Notes: generated by a model from the letters alone, not told the origin. Shown: positions 33,304 through 41,508, counted from the first letter of the stretch. The stretch is 50,857 nt of DNA from Armatimonadota bacterium (GCA_031459765.1 JAVKHY010000015.1:1-50857), one strand, 5' to 3'. Numbers and translations: made by a program.

Positions 33304-33789
33304 CTAGGGGAGGCCGGATCGGAACCGGTCCTGCGCCTCGCGCACCGTCTCCTCGGCGGCCGCGGCGCCGGACCAGCCGAATACTTCGGTCTCTTTGTGC
33401 TCCAGGGTCTTGTAGACCTCGAAGAAGTGGCGGATCTCGGCCAGGAAGTGCGGGGGAAGGTCGGCCAGATCGGTGACTTCGTGGAACCGCGGGTCGCCGT
33501 CGGGGACGGCCAGGATCTTCTGATCCCGCCCTTTCTCGTCCCGCATGTCCAGCACCCCGACCGGCCGCACGGGGACCAGGCATCCCGGGAAGGTCGCCTC
33601 GTAGGTCAGGATGAGGACATCCAGCGGGTCTCCGTCCTCGGCCCGGGTATCGAGGATGACGCCGTAGTCCGCGGGGTAGTGCAGCGGGGAGTAGAGCACG
33701 CGGTTCAACCGCAGGCGCCCGGCCTGGGCATCGTACTCGTACTTGTTGCGGCTGCCTTTGGGGATTTCAACCAGGGCCTCGACGATCAT
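33304..33789 (-). CDS. ppa: Inorganic pyrophosphatase (family I)
   Basis: A 161-residue soluble pyrophosphatase. Conserved active-site runs are EIPKGSRNKYEYD, the substrate-facing YSPLHYPADYGVI and the metal cluster signature DGDPLDVLIL (Asp residues), then ILAVPDGDPRF. Length is normal for bacterial type I enzymes. The gene converges with the glutamate-synthase-like gene (20 nt between stops), and its ATG 33789 overlaps the end of the DinB-like gene upstream by 4 nt. Confidence 0.94.
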   Translation of the reverse strand: MIVEALVEIPKGSRNKYEYDAQAGRLRLNRVLYSPLHYPADYGVILDTRAEDGDPLDVLILTYEATFPGCLVPVRPVGVLDMRDEKGRDQKILAVPDGDPRFHEVTDLADLPPHFLAEIRHFFEVYKTLEHKETEVFGWSGAAAAEETVREAQDRFRSGLP

Positions 33790-34325
33790 GCCATCTGCGG
33801 GGCCCGGGGCTCCCGCTGCACGGTCTGGGCGAACCCGATGTAGTCCAGGTCCTGTGCCTCGATGCCGAACTGCCGCAGCATGGCCATGGCCTGGGCGCGG
33901 TGGTGCACCTCGTGCATCAGCAACTGCATGGCGAGGTCCCCCTGGGCCGCCCGGTAGATCGCGATACGCCGGCGGCCGACCATGCGGTTCTCGACGATGC
34001 GGCCGGGTTCGGTGATCGCGGCGAGGGTGGCCCGGGTCTGCGGCATCTGGAGGCGCCAGGCCGCTTCCAGGGCGGCGAAGGTCGGACAGGCTCGCTCCGA
34101 GATGGGCCACTCCTCCCAATCGAAGGGCACGGGGAAGGGCTCTTCCCGGATGCGCATGGCCAGCCACCCCTCCGCGGCGGCGATCTCCACCATCGTCCTC
34201 CGCAGGGTGTGCAGCCCGAAGGGAAAGGCCTGGGTGTACCGGGCCTGATCGAGCGGCCGGATCCAGTCGAACAGCGTCTCCCTGGCCCGGGAGAGCACGT
34301 CGTAGGCGTGGGCGAAGTCGATCAT
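33786..34325 (-). CDS. DinB-like putative metal-dependent protein
   Basis: A 179-residue four-helix-bundle protein of the DinB/YfiT type. The start MIDFAHAYDVLSRARETLFDWI, the TMVEIAAAEGWLAMRI helix and LLMHEVHHRAQAMAMLRQFG, with its closely spaced histidines, match the metal-site pattern. ATG 34325 is chosen over ATG 34358 because the helical domain starts there and an AGGGG box is close. Many DinB proteins are thiol-dependent transferases or of unknown role; no specific function can be given. It is translationally coupled to ppa. Confidence 0.82.
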   Translation of the reverse strand: MIDFAHAYDVLSRARETLFDWIRPLDQARYTQAFPFGLHTLRRTMVEIAAAEGWLAMRIREEPFPVPFDWEEWPISERACPTFAALEAAWRLQMPQTRATLAAITEPGRIVENRMVGRRRIAIYRAAQGDLAMQLLMHEVHHRAQAMAMLRQFGIEAQDLDYIGFAQTVQREPRAPQMA

Positions 34326-34449
34326 GCCCCTATCATGCTCCAGCGGGTGCCGGGGCACAAGCCGGATCCCCTACGATTATCGGTCCCCGGCCGGGTTTCG
34401 GGCCGGAAGGATACATTCTTCCGGGACTCCGAAGGCGACACCCACGACC

Positions 34450-35544
34450 TCATGAGCGGGGCGCACCGGGAGTCGCGACGAAGGCCTGCAGCCGGCGGAG
34501 GGCCCGCAGGCGTTCCGGCTCCCCGATCCGGGCCCGGCGGACGGCCTCCTCCAGGATCCCGGTCGTCCGGTCGTAGGTGAGCCGGTCGACCGGGAAGGGG
34601 ATCCCGTCCTTTCCGCCGTGGGCGAAGGCGTAGCGAGCCGGATCCCGCCAGGACAGCGGCGCGCCGGCCAGCAGCTCGGAGAGCAGGGCCAGGGCACGCA
34701 GCGTCTTTGCCCCCACCTTCGGCAACCCCAGCAGCGCCTCAAAGGTCTGCGGCTGCGCCTCGTAGGTGTGCAGGAACACCCCCGACAGCCGTGCCGGATT
34801 GAGGTCCCGGGCCAGGATGGCGTGTCGGGACGGCAGCGCGAGATGGCTCAACCGTTCCAGGTGGTTGGCCAGTTCCCCGGCCGGCCGGCGCGCCAGCGCC
34901 GCCATCGCCCCGCGCGCCTCCTCGCCTTCGGCGGCGACCAGGTTGAGCGTCTCCGCGCGCAGATCGCAGCACACCGCGGCGTGCGGCTCGCGGACGAAAC
35001 TCTCCACCCGCTCGCCCAGCCAGTGATACCGGCGCGCCGTGCGATCCTCCGGCCGCATCCCCTGCTGGATCACCGCCCACTGTCCGGATGTGGTCAAGAA
35101 GAAGGTGTGATGATAGAGCTGATAGCCGTCCTGGACCGCGTTGTTGTCCACCTTTGCGGAGAGCCGGCTGGCGTAGACCAACGCGGGCGCGTCAAGGCCG
35201 AATCGGTCGCCGTAGGCGCGCAGTTCTTCGGGGGTGCGGCGCGACGCCCTCCCCTTGCCGCCGGCGACGAGCAGCCCGAGATCACGCTCGGTCCCGCGCA
35301 GCCCTTCCTTGAGGGCTCCGCACACCGTGGTGGTCACCCCGCTGCTGTGCCAGTCGAAGCCGAGCAGGCAGCCCAGGGCCTGGAACCAGAAGGGGTCGCT
35401 GAGACGGCGGAGGACGACCTCCGGGCCGCCGTCCTCAACCAGGGCGGCCACAACGGCGCGGGCCAGCCGGGTCATGCGCTCGAACAGCCAGCGCGGCGCC
35501 CGGCCGCCGTGCAGGGGCAGGACCGCCGTCCCGGTCCGTCTCAC
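34450..35544 (-). CDS. DUF763-family protein
   Basis: A 364-residue member of the DUF763 family, which occurs in archaea and scattered thermophilic bacteria. Recognised by the start RRTGTAVLPLHGGRAPRWLFERM, FWFQALGCLLGFDWHSSGVTTTVCGALKEGL, SRLSAKVDNNAVQDGYQLYHHTFF and the C-terminal block with DLNPARLSGVFLHTYEAQPQTFEALLGLPKVGAKTLRALALLSEL (several segments). The GLPKVGAKTLRALAL stretch looks like a helix-hairpin-helix, hinting at nucleic acid binding. No biochemical function is established. It is flanked by two DinB-like genes; its start is 1 nt from the stop of the upstream one. Confidence 0.9.
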   Translation of the reverse strand: MRRTGTAVLPLHGGRAPRWLFERMTRLARAVVAALVEDGGPEVVLRRLSDPFWFQALGCLLGFDWHSSGVTTTVCGALKEGLRGTERDLGLLVAGGKGRASRRTPEELRAYGDRFGLDAPALVYASRLSAKVDNNAVQDGYQLYHHTFFLTTSGQWAVIQQGMRPEDRTARRYHWLGERVESFVREPHAAVCCDLRAETLNLVAAEGEEARGAMAALARRPAGELANHLERLSHLALPSRHAILARDLNPARLSGVFLHTYEAQPQTFEALLGLPKVGAKTLRALALLSELLAGAPLSWRDPARYAFAHGGKDGIPFPVDRLTYDRTTGILEEAVRRARIGEPERLRALRRLQAFVATPGAPRS

Positions 35545-35545
35545 G

Positions 35546-36157
35546 TCAGCGACCTCGCCGCTGCAGGATCATCTCTTTGACCCAGACGGCCTGGCCGAGG
35601 TGCATGTAGCTGTGGCCGACGACAACCCAGCAGAGGAACCAACCTTTCATCTTGCCCGTCCACAACTCGGCCACCCACATCGACTGCGGCGTGAACGCCC
35701 CCTGTTCCACCGCACGCTGGATGAGTGCCGCCTCCACGACCCGGCCCCACTCCGCCTCGGGAAGCGCCTGGACGACCTCCCGGGTACGGCGGCCGACGGC
35801 GCTGCGGTAGGCCAGCAGCGCGGGAATATCGACGGCGCGGCTGAGGTCCTCCACTTCCTCGTCGGACATCCCGGTACCGATGTCCCGGCGCGGCACCTGC
35901 AGGCGCTCCGACCATTGCCCCTCATCGAAGAGCTGCGCCCGGCCTGCAACGATCACGTTCGTCGCAACGTCTTCGCTTCTGGCCATGTGCCACCAGAGGT
36001 AGGCGATGGAATTCCACCCCTGCGGCCGGAGCCGGAGCTGCTCTTCACTGAGCCCCCGCAATCGGCCGTGCGCGAGCGAAAATCCTCCTTCGGGCGCTCC
36101 AACTCCCAGGTCGTGGACGATTGCGTGGCTGCGCAGGAACTGCTCGATTAGAGTCAT
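35546..36157 (-). CDS. DinB-superfamily protein
   Basis: A 203-residue four-helix protein. The N-terminal LIEQFLRSHAIVHDL and the metal-type motif positions in NSIAYLWWHMARSEDVATNVIV and VVVGHSYMHLGQAVWVKEMI (His pair at the end) match the DinB superfamily. It is only weakly similar to the DinB-like protein two genes downstream. Together with DUF763 it forms a short leftward operon. ATG 36157 is upstream of a divergent vWA gene. Confidence 0.82.
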   Translation of the reverse strand: MTLIEQFLRSHAIVHDLGVGAPEGGFSLAHGRLRGLSEEQLRLRPQGWNSIAYLWWHMARSEDVATNVIVAGRAQLFDEGQWSERLQVPRRDIGTGMSDEEVEDLSRAVDIPALLAYRSAVGRRTREVVQALPEAEWGRVVEAALIQRAVEQGAFTPQSMWVAELWTGKMKGWFLCWVVVGHSYMHLGQAVWVKEMILQRRGR

Positions 36158-36254
36158 CGGCGATCATCACGCGGGAACTGAATTCCACGACCGGCGCCCG
36201 CTTCCCCGGTCGAAGCCGGGGGTGGAGTCCGCACGGCTGACCCCCTCGATCTCC

Positions 36255-36285
36255 GTCACATTCTCCGGGCCCCACCGAGTATAAT
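36255..36285 (+). promoter_or_regulatory. Sigma70-type promoter of the vWA gene
   Basis: A perfect -10 hexamer TATAAT (36280-36285) with a moderate -35 (GTCACA, 36255-36260; 19-bp spacing). Transcription would begin near 36292, giving a leader of about 30 nt to the CTG start at 36324. Confidence 0.55.
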
Positions 36286-36323
36286 CCCTTCTAACAACCC
36301 GTCGCACACGAGGGGGCTCACCC

Positions 36324-37271
36324 CTGAGCTGGCGGTATCCGGCACTCCTGTGGCTTGCGGCGCTGGTCCCGCTCCTCGGCGCCCTCTATGCCGCGCTCCT
36401 CCGGCGCGCGCAGCGCCGGCTTGCGGTCCGCTTCCACGCCCACCCGCTGGCGGAGGCGATGCGGTCGACGACATCCCGCCGCCGGCACCTGACGGCGGCG
36501 CTCTTCGGCGGCGCCCTCCTGGCCGCGCTGCTGGCCGCCTCCGGCCCCGTGGTTCGGCTGCGCACTCCCACCGGCACTCCCGTCGTGCTGATCATCGACA
36601 TCAGCCGCAGCATGGAGGAAACCGACATCCGCCCCAGCCGGATCGAGGCGGCCCGGTCGGCGGCCCGCGAGTTCGTGCGCCGCCTGCCCCGGGAAAGCCG
36701 GGTGGCGCTGGTCAGCTTCGGCAACTTCGCCACCGTGGTCGTGCCGCTGACCGACCGGCGGGAGGCGATGATCGACGGCATCAACGGCCTGCGCACGCAG
36801 CTGCGGACCCAGCTGGGCCCGGGCCTGCTGGAAGGCGTGCGGGCGGTGACCGGTGAGGGCCCCGCCATGCCGCTTCCGGCCGGGACAGCCTACCGCGCCG
36901 CGGCGATCCTCCTCTCCGACGGCCGGGCCAGCGACGGTATCCTGCCGGAGGAGGCCGCACAGGAAGCGCGGCGCCGGGGCGTCCGTGTGTACACCGTAGG
37001 GCTGGGGACGACGGCGGATCCCTCCGCGTTCCGCAGCGGCTACTTCGGCGTCCTCGACGAACCCACGCTGAGGACGATCGCGGATGTGACCGGCGGCCGG
37101 TACTATCGCGCCGAGGAGGTCGGGCAGCTCCACGAGATCTACCGGGATCTGGCCCGCACCATCGGCTGGACCCGGAATCCCACGGAGATCGCCCACGCCG
37201 GTGCGGCAATCGCGGCGCTGCTGCTCGCCGCCGCCGTGGCCCTCCGGGTACGCCTCACCCCGATCGGTTAA
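36324..37271 (+). CDS. BatA/BatB-like von Willebrand factor A membrane protein, apparent CTG start
   Basis: A 315-residue vWA protein with two N-terminal membrane helices and one at the C-terminus, the BatA/BatB architecture. The MIDAS motif is DISRSMEETD (DxSxS) followed by LVSFGNFATVVVPLT (Thr ligand) and the later Asp of LLSDGRASDG, so a metal site is intact. No ATG, GTG or TTG exists in frame between the stop at 36282 and ATG 36459, which would remove the first helix and part of the second. CTG 36324 lies 7 nt after a GAGGGGG box and gives the expected SWRYPALLWLAALVPLL start. No MoxR ATPase gene is adjacent. Role in stress tolerance or protein assembly is inferred. Confidence 0.82.
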   Translation: MSWRYPALLWLAALVPLLGALYAALLRRAQRRLAVRFHAHPLAEAMRSTTSRRRHLTAALFGGALLAALLAASGPVVRLRTPTGTPVVLIIDISRSMEETDIRPSRIEAARSAAREFVRRLPRESRVALVSFGNFATVVVPLTDRREAMIDGINGLRTQLRTQLGPGLLEGVRAVTGEGPAMPLPAGTAYRAAAILLSDGRASDGILPEEAAQEARRRGVRVYTVGLGTTADPSAFRSGYFGVLDEPTLRTIADVTGGRYYRAEEVGQLHEIYRDLARTIGWTRNPTEIAHAGAAIAALLLAAAVALRVRLTPIG

Positions 37272-37314
37272 CAGCCCATCGCGGAGCTCTCGCCCCTGAT
37301 CGTCGGGGTTGAAC

Positions 37315-38055
37315 TCAGTAGGCCAGCCAGCCGGCGTCGGCGGTGATCACGGCGCCGTTGAGGAAGCTGGCCTCATCCGAGGCCAGGAAGGCGGCCAGGG
37401 CGGCGATCTCCTCCGGTTCTCCCTGTCGGGGCATGGCCCCCAGCGTCTTCTTGAGCGTCTCGTACCCACGGGGGCTGGGGTCGCCGCCGATGCTGATGCC
37501 GGTCTTCACCCCGCCGGGAGCGATGGCCACACACCGGATGCCGTCGCCGCCGTAGGAGGCGGCGACGTTCCTGGTCAGGCCGATCAGGCCGTGTTTAGAG
37601 GCCGTGTAGGCCACACCCGCCCGGCCGCCGGCGAGGCCGCCGACGGAGGCAATGTTGATGATCACCCCTCCGCCCGAACGCACCATGACGGGGATCGCGG
37701 CGCGGCACAGCATCATCGGCCCGGTCAGGTTCACGGCCAGTACGCGGCTCCAGACCTCGTCGGTCACCTCCCCCACGGGCAGGAAGCGGTCCATGATCCC
37801 GGCGTTGTTGACCAGAATGTGCGGCCCGCCGAGATCCTGCGCGGTCTGGACCAGCCGGTCCACATCGGCCTGCACGGTGACGTCCATCCGCACCGTCGTG
37901 ACGGCCGGGACGCCCCGGAACTGCTCCAGTCCCGCGGCCACGACGTCGGCGGCGACAACCTGAGCCCCTTCGGCCACGAAGCGCTGCACCATCGCCCGCC
38001 CCATACCCGCTCCGGCGCCCGTGATGATCGCGACCCGATTCTCCAGCCGTCCCAT
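37315..38055 (-). CDS. Short-chain dehydrogenase/reductase (SDR) family oxidoreductase
   Basis: A 246-residue classical SDR. The NAD(P) motif is GAGAGMGRAM (TGxxxGxG form, residues 13-22), NNAG appears as LVNNAGIMD, the catalytic Ser is in NIASVGGLAGG, and YTASKHG holds the catalytic Tyr and Lys. Asp at the end of beta-2 (AADVVAA) favours NAD(H). The sequence is close to 3-oxoacyl-ACP reductase and glucose dehydrogenase-like members; substrate cannot be named. It converges with the vWA gene; a weak hairpin lies between them. Confidence 0.9.
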   Translation of the reverse strand: MGRLENRVAIITGAGAGMGRAMVQRFVAEGAQVVAADVVAAGLEQFRGVPAVTTVRMDVTVQADVDRLVQTAQDLGGPHILVNNAGIMDRFLPVGEVTDEVWSRVLAVNLTGPMMLCRAAIPVMVRSGGGVIINIASVGGLAGGRAGVAYTASKHGLIGLTRNVAASYGGDGIRCVAIAPGGVKTGISIGGDPSPRGYETLKKTLGAMPRQGEPEEIAALAAFLASDEASFLNGAVITADAGWLAY

Positions 38056-38136
38056 CTCTCCCCCTCCTCGCCGATCCCTATTCGCGATCCCGCCGGCTGT
38101 CCGCCTGTTCCTCGCTCCCTATGATCAGCGCCTGGC

Positions 38137-39120
38137 TCAGCGACTGCGTCCGGCGAGGAAGGCGCGGAATGCCTGGCCCGGCGGGCGCAGGGTGCCGTCG
38201 GGATTCATCAACGCCCGGGCCTGAGGCGCGTCGATGCTGAACCACACGACGTACGGCAACCCGAGCTCCGCCGCGGCGTGGAGCAGCGCCGTCGTCGTCC
38301 GGGGGTCGTCGTCGTGCTGGCCGATCTCATTGGTCACCAGCGGCAACCCCGTCTGCCGGCGCAGGTAGGCGGCCGCCTCGCGGAGCGCCTGCGGATCGGC
38401 GATGTACCAGTGGAAGTTGAGGTAATCCGCGCCGGCGGCGCGGTACTCTCCCAGCAAGGCCCTGCCCCGCGCCACCTGCTCGCGCACCTGCGGTGAGTTC
38501 AGCCGCGCCCGCTGGGAGGGGGTGAAGGCGCGACGGGCGAACTCCTCGGCGCGCGCAGGATCCCCGTCCTCTCGATAACCCTCGTAGACCAGCAGCGCCA
38601 CCAGGCCGCTGACCAACCCGCCGTTGGTGCACGGGATGCGCCGGGCGCGGGCCACCGCACAGGCGGCCCGCAGTTCCGCTCCGTATTCCTGCGGCGTGCC
38701 GCGGTAGAACAGGGCGGAGTTCTCCTCATTCTCCACGACCAGGAGCGCCGGGCGATGGGTGTCCAGAATTTCCCCCACGGCCCGCTGAAAGGCGGCCAAG
38801 TCTGCGGGAGGCGCCGCCGGCCTGAGGGGACCGGCGGCGGCATTGCGCACGGTCAACACGATCCCGAAACCGGCCTGCGCGAAAGCCGCCGCCTCCGGAT
38901 CCGCTCCCCGCCAGGCGGGTATCCGGATGTCGTTGGGCCGGACGTAGCGCACCCCGAGGGTCCGCGCCACGGCAATGCGCTGCTCCACTCCCATACCCGA
39001 CGCCCCCAGCATCACGCCGAAGGCCGGGACCTGCGCCGGATGAGCGGAAGGCGCTGCAGGCGCCTGGGGAGCCGCCGCGAGCACCGCCAGGAAAACAACA
39101 GCGAAGGTTCGGATGGTCAT
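38137..39120 (-). CDS. Secreted TIM-barrel protein, glycoside hydrolase-like
   Basis: A 327-residue exported protein. The signal peptide is MTIRTFAVVFLAVLAAAPQ with cleavage in APAAPSA. The mature part resembles clan GH-A barrels: VRYVRPNDIRIP near strand 2, LVVENEENSALF (an Asn-Glu pair at the acid/base position), YLNFHWYIAD and LVTNEIGQHDD (Glu at the nucleophile position), ending YVVWFSIDAPQARALMNPDGTLRP. Both catalytic carboxylates are therefore plausible, but I cannot assign a GH family. ATG 39120 starts the signal sequence. Confidence 0.7.
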   Translation of the reverse strand: MTIRTFAVVFLAVLAAAPQAPAAPSAHPAQVPAFGVMLGASGMGVEQRIAVARTLGVRYVRPNDIRIPAWRGADPEAAAFAQAGFGIVLTVRNAAAGPLRPAAPPADLAAFQRAVGEILDTHRPALLVVENEENSALFYRGTPQEYGAELRAACAVARARRIPCTNGGLVSGLVALLVYEGYREDGDPARAEEFARRAFTPSQRARLNSPQVREQVARGRALLGEYRAAGADYLNFHWYIADPQALREAAAYLRRQTGLPLVTNEIGQHDDDPRTTTALLHAAAELGLPYVVWFSIDAPQARALMNPDGTLRPPGQAFRAFLAGRSR

Positions 39121-39221
39121 CGGGGGAGCCACCGGGGGCGGGGTAGCATCTGGGCCTCTGGCCCACCCTGCCACCCTAGTTGCTATCCCCGCACGAGTCA
39201 AGCCGCCGCAGGCCCCGCACC

Positions 39222-39269
39222 TTGGCAGCAAAGGTACGAGTGTGCTCTAATAGTATTTAGATATAACTA
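39222..39269 (+). promoter_or_regulatory. Promoter and AT-rich dyad upstream of the PadR gene
   Basis: TTGGCA (39222-39227) and TCTAAT (39246-39251), each a 5/6 match, are 18 bp apart. An AT-rich imperfect dyad TAGTATTTAGATATAACTA (39251-39269) overlaps the start region and stands out in this GC-rich DNA. PadR regulators commonly repress their own promoters at such dyads; that role is inferred here. The rest of the 179-nt gap holds nothing else. Confidence 0.55.
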
Positions 39270-39299
39270 GTAGTCGCGCCATCCGCGGAGGTGACGCCG

Positions 39300-39779
39300 G
39301 TGTTCAAACCGTGGGCCGGTCCGTTTCGCGGACGGTTCTTCGGCCGAGGAGATCTGAAGTACCTCATCCTGGACCTTCTCAAGGACAGGCCGATGCACGG
39401 CTATGACATCATCCGGGCTCTCCAGGACCAGTTCGGCGGCTTCTACGCGCCCAGCCCGGGAGCGGTCTATCCCACATTGCAGATGCTCGAGGACATGGGC
39501 TACGTCACGTCCAGCCTCCAGGATGGGAAGAAGGTGTACACCATCACCGAGGAGGGGCGGCAGTTCCTCACCGAGCGCCGGGAGGCCGTGGAGGAGATCC
39601 GGACCCGGTTCGGTCACTGGTGGGACTGGTGGGGGCCCGCGTACCGGGAACTCTGGGATCTCGGGCACGCGCTCCGCAGCCGGGCCCCGTGGCACCGCGT
39701 GAACCCCGACAAACTTCGGCGCATCCGCGAGGTCGTCGCCCGCGCCCGTCAGGAGATCGAGGGCATCCTCCGGGAGTGA
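39300..39779 (+). CDS. PadR-family transcriptional regulator
   Basis: A 159-residue winged-helix regulator. The PadR domain runs from GDLKYLILDLLKDRPMHGYDI through ALQDQFGGFYAPSPGAVYPTLQMLEDMGYV to DGKKVYTITEEGRQFL, followed by a C-terminal helical dimerisation part. GTG 39300 is chosen because GGAGGTGA lies 5 nt upstream; GTG 39291 overlaps that box. No membrane transporter gene is next to it, so its target is unknown beyond likely autoregulation. Confidence 0.92.
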   Translation: MFKPWAGPFRGRFFGRGDLKYLILDLLKDRPMHGYDIIRALQDQFGGFYAPSPGAVYPTLQMLEDMGYVTSSLQDGKKVYTITEEGRQFLTERREAVEEIRTRFGHWWDWWGPAYRELWDLGHALRSRAPWHRVNPDKLRRIREVVARARQEIEGILRE

Positions 39780-39937
39780 GGCACTGGTTGGACACCCGGA
39801 GCCGCGGGTAGTGCTCCAGTGGCGTTCGAGGTCCTGCTGGATCTACTGGTGATCCTGTCGAGACATGCTGCCGGCGGTGGATCACGACGATGCGCTGCCG
39901 CTGACGGATGCGGCGCAGATAGTGCTGAGACGCGACT

Positions 39938-40528
39938 TCACCTGGCCAGTCTATGCATCTGGGAGACGCGCCGTGCCAGTTCCCCCACTAAATCCGCGGG
40001 GGCGGTCGTCTGCCGGAACGTGTCCACCAGCCTCCGATAGTACCACAGAGTCCCCGCCTTGCCGCCGCCGAACCTGGACCACACCCTGTCGCCGACCCGG
40101 TGCAAATCCTTAACGATCGTGGATGCGTTGTGCACCTTGTCGGCCAGTGACACCAGGAGTGCCCCCTCAGAGGCTGTTCGCAGGTGCGTCAGGTAAGTCT
40201 CCTTACGCACCCGCCATGGCGACTTGCGAACCGTCAACCGGTCGCTGCACTCCCCCACGATCGAGGCGACCCTGCCTCCAAAACGCCGCCGGATTTGCGC
40301 CAGCGTCTTTCTTCCGCCCTGGTCCTCCACCGCGTCGTGCAGGAGGGCAGCGATGGCCAGGTCTTCATCCCCGCCGTATTCCAGGACGAGCCCGGCCACC
40401 ACCAGCAGGTGGCCGATGTACGGGATGCGCGTCCGTTTGCGGTATTGACCTCGGTGCAACCGATGGACATATCTCAAGGCTTGCTGGAACTTGCGCCCAA
40501 GTCTCGGCCAGGCTACGCTTCGCGCCAT
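39938..40528 (-). CDS. Small HD-domain hydrolase, SpoT/Mesh1-like
   Basis: A 196-residue HD protein close in size to stand-alone alarmone hydrolases. Motifs are PYIGHLLVVAGLVLEYGG (first His), AALLHDAVEDQGG (HD pair), FGGRVASIVGECSD and LLVSLADKVHNASTIVKD (the SLADKxHN element of the SpoT/Mesh1 group). No synthetase or TGS domain is present. It may hydrolyse (p)ppGpp or another nucleotide. ATG 40528 follows a GAGGGAGA box; an upstream extension to 40645 lacks conservation. It converges with the PadR gene, with 158 nt between them in which I see no gene. Confidence 0.8.
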   Translation of the reverse strand: MARSVAWPRLGRKFQQALRYVHRLHRGQYRKRTRIPYIGHLLVVAGLVLEYGGDEDLAIAALLHDAVEDQGGRKTLAQIRRRFGGRVASIVGECSDRLTVRKSPWRVRKETYLTHLRTASEGALLVSLADKVHNASTIVKDLHRVGDRVWSRFGGGKAGTLWYYRRLVDTFRQTTAPADLVGELARRVSQMHRLAR

Positions 40529-40645
40529 CAGCGTCTCCCTCGCGTCCGCCCAGTGCCTACTCTCGGCTCGGCTTTCACGACCAGAGATTTGGACAGAAGG
40601 ATGTCGGATCCTCACAGGCCCGAGGCGGCTCCTCGGTAGCGACAA

Positions 40646-40804
40646 CTACCGCAGAAGAGGAGGCGCGCTGAGCGATACAACGACGACTTGACGCGCCTCC
40701 TCTCCGTCGTCGCCTGCCGCGTCAGTTAAGCGTACGTACTCGAGCGCTTTGTCCGGGACGTCGCGCATCGTATGGACACGGGCGATCTGCCGATCTCCCA
40801 TCAT
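40646..40804 (-). CDS. Possible small ORF of 52 residues in a gene-poor stretch
   Basis: Within the 401-nt stretch from 40529 to 40929 without a recognised gene, the minus strand encodes MMGDRQIARVHTMRDVPDKA followed by a charged middle and the hydrophobic VVVVSL near the end. Composition looks protein-like rather than random, but I recognise no family and there is no clear ribosome binding site. It may be a genuine small protein or the remains of one. The long inverted repeat at 40656-40703 overlaps its 3' half. Confidence 0.3.
   Translation of the reverse strand: MMGDRQIARVHTMRDVPDKALEYVRLTDAAGDDGEEARQVVVVSLSAPPLLR
40656..40712. repeat. Perfect 12-bp inverted repeat with an interlocking second stem
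   Basis: AGAGGAGGCGCG (40656-40667) and CGCGCCTCCTCT (40692-40703) are perfect inverted copies 24 nt apart. A second pair, CGACGAC (40681-40687) in the loop and GTCGTCG (40706-40712) downstream, would form an H-type pseudoknot with the first. No T-run follows. It may be a terminator-like or structured RNA element between the HD gene and the next gene, or a chance property of GC-rich DNA. Confidence 0.4.
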
Positions 40805-40929
40805 CGTTCGGACGCCTGTGTGCTACAAGAACCGCTCCCCCATCCCGACGGTGCCAACACCCATGCACGCCGCTGTCGCGAAGGATCGCCCGCCCCCAGC
40901 GCGAAGGTCGGCGGGAGGAGAGGACCGCC

Positions 40930-41508
40930 GTGGGCCGACGGGTGGTGCTCATCTGGATGGCGCTGGTGGGGCTCGCTGCAGCCGCTCCCGACCTCCCGGC
41001 GCCCGCCGGTCACGAATCCAGTTCGGGGGTGGCGATCACGGGCGGCGGGTTCATCACCGCCACGGCGGTGTGGGTCACGCCCGGCCTGACCGAGCAACCC
41101 TACTACGCCATGTGGGTATCCGACGCCCAGACGCGCGCGATCCATCGGCGCGCCGCCGCTTCGTACACGGTGATGCTGCTGGAGCTGGCGAACAACAGCC
41201 GTCTCCGCATCGAAGGATTCCTCTCCCTGAACGTCCGCCTGCGGATCCTCGACGAGTATTACCGCCCGATTTCGGATGAAGCGCTGGCGCGGACGTTTCC
41301 AGACCTGATGCCGGCGCAGGGACGTGAGCAGATCATGCCCCACCAGCGGCTGGTAAGACCGTACGCCTTCCCGAAGGTGCCGGTGCGCGACCAGCCCATT
41401 GCCTTCGTCACCCGTCCGCTGTGGCTGTTCGACCGGCACACCCAGATCGGTCAACTCCCCGACTTTGAGCTGCGTTTTAACCCAATCCGGCTCGCGTTTC
41501 CACCCTAG
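40930..41508 (+). CDS. Hypothetical exported protein
   Basis: A 192-residue protein starting at GTG 40930 after a GGAGAGGA box, with a short signal peptide (MGRRVVLIWMALVGLAAAAP). The mature part contains VAITGGGFITATAVWVTPGL, LELANNSRLRIEGFLSLNVRLRIL and RPYAFPKVPVRDQPIAFVTRPLWLFD (in parts), suggesting a beta-rich fold. I do not recognise the family and no neighbour explains it. Two hairpins follow its stop codon. Confidence 0.7.
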   Translation: MGRRVVLIWMALVGLAAAAPDLPAPAGHESSSGVAITGGGFITATAVWVTPGLTEQPYYAMWVSDAQTRAIHRRAAASYTVMLLELANNSRLRIEGFLSLNVRLRILDEYYRPISDEALARTFPDLMPAQGREQIMPHQRLVRPYAFPKVPVRDQPIAFVTRPLWLFDRHTQIGQLPDFELRFNPIRLAFPP

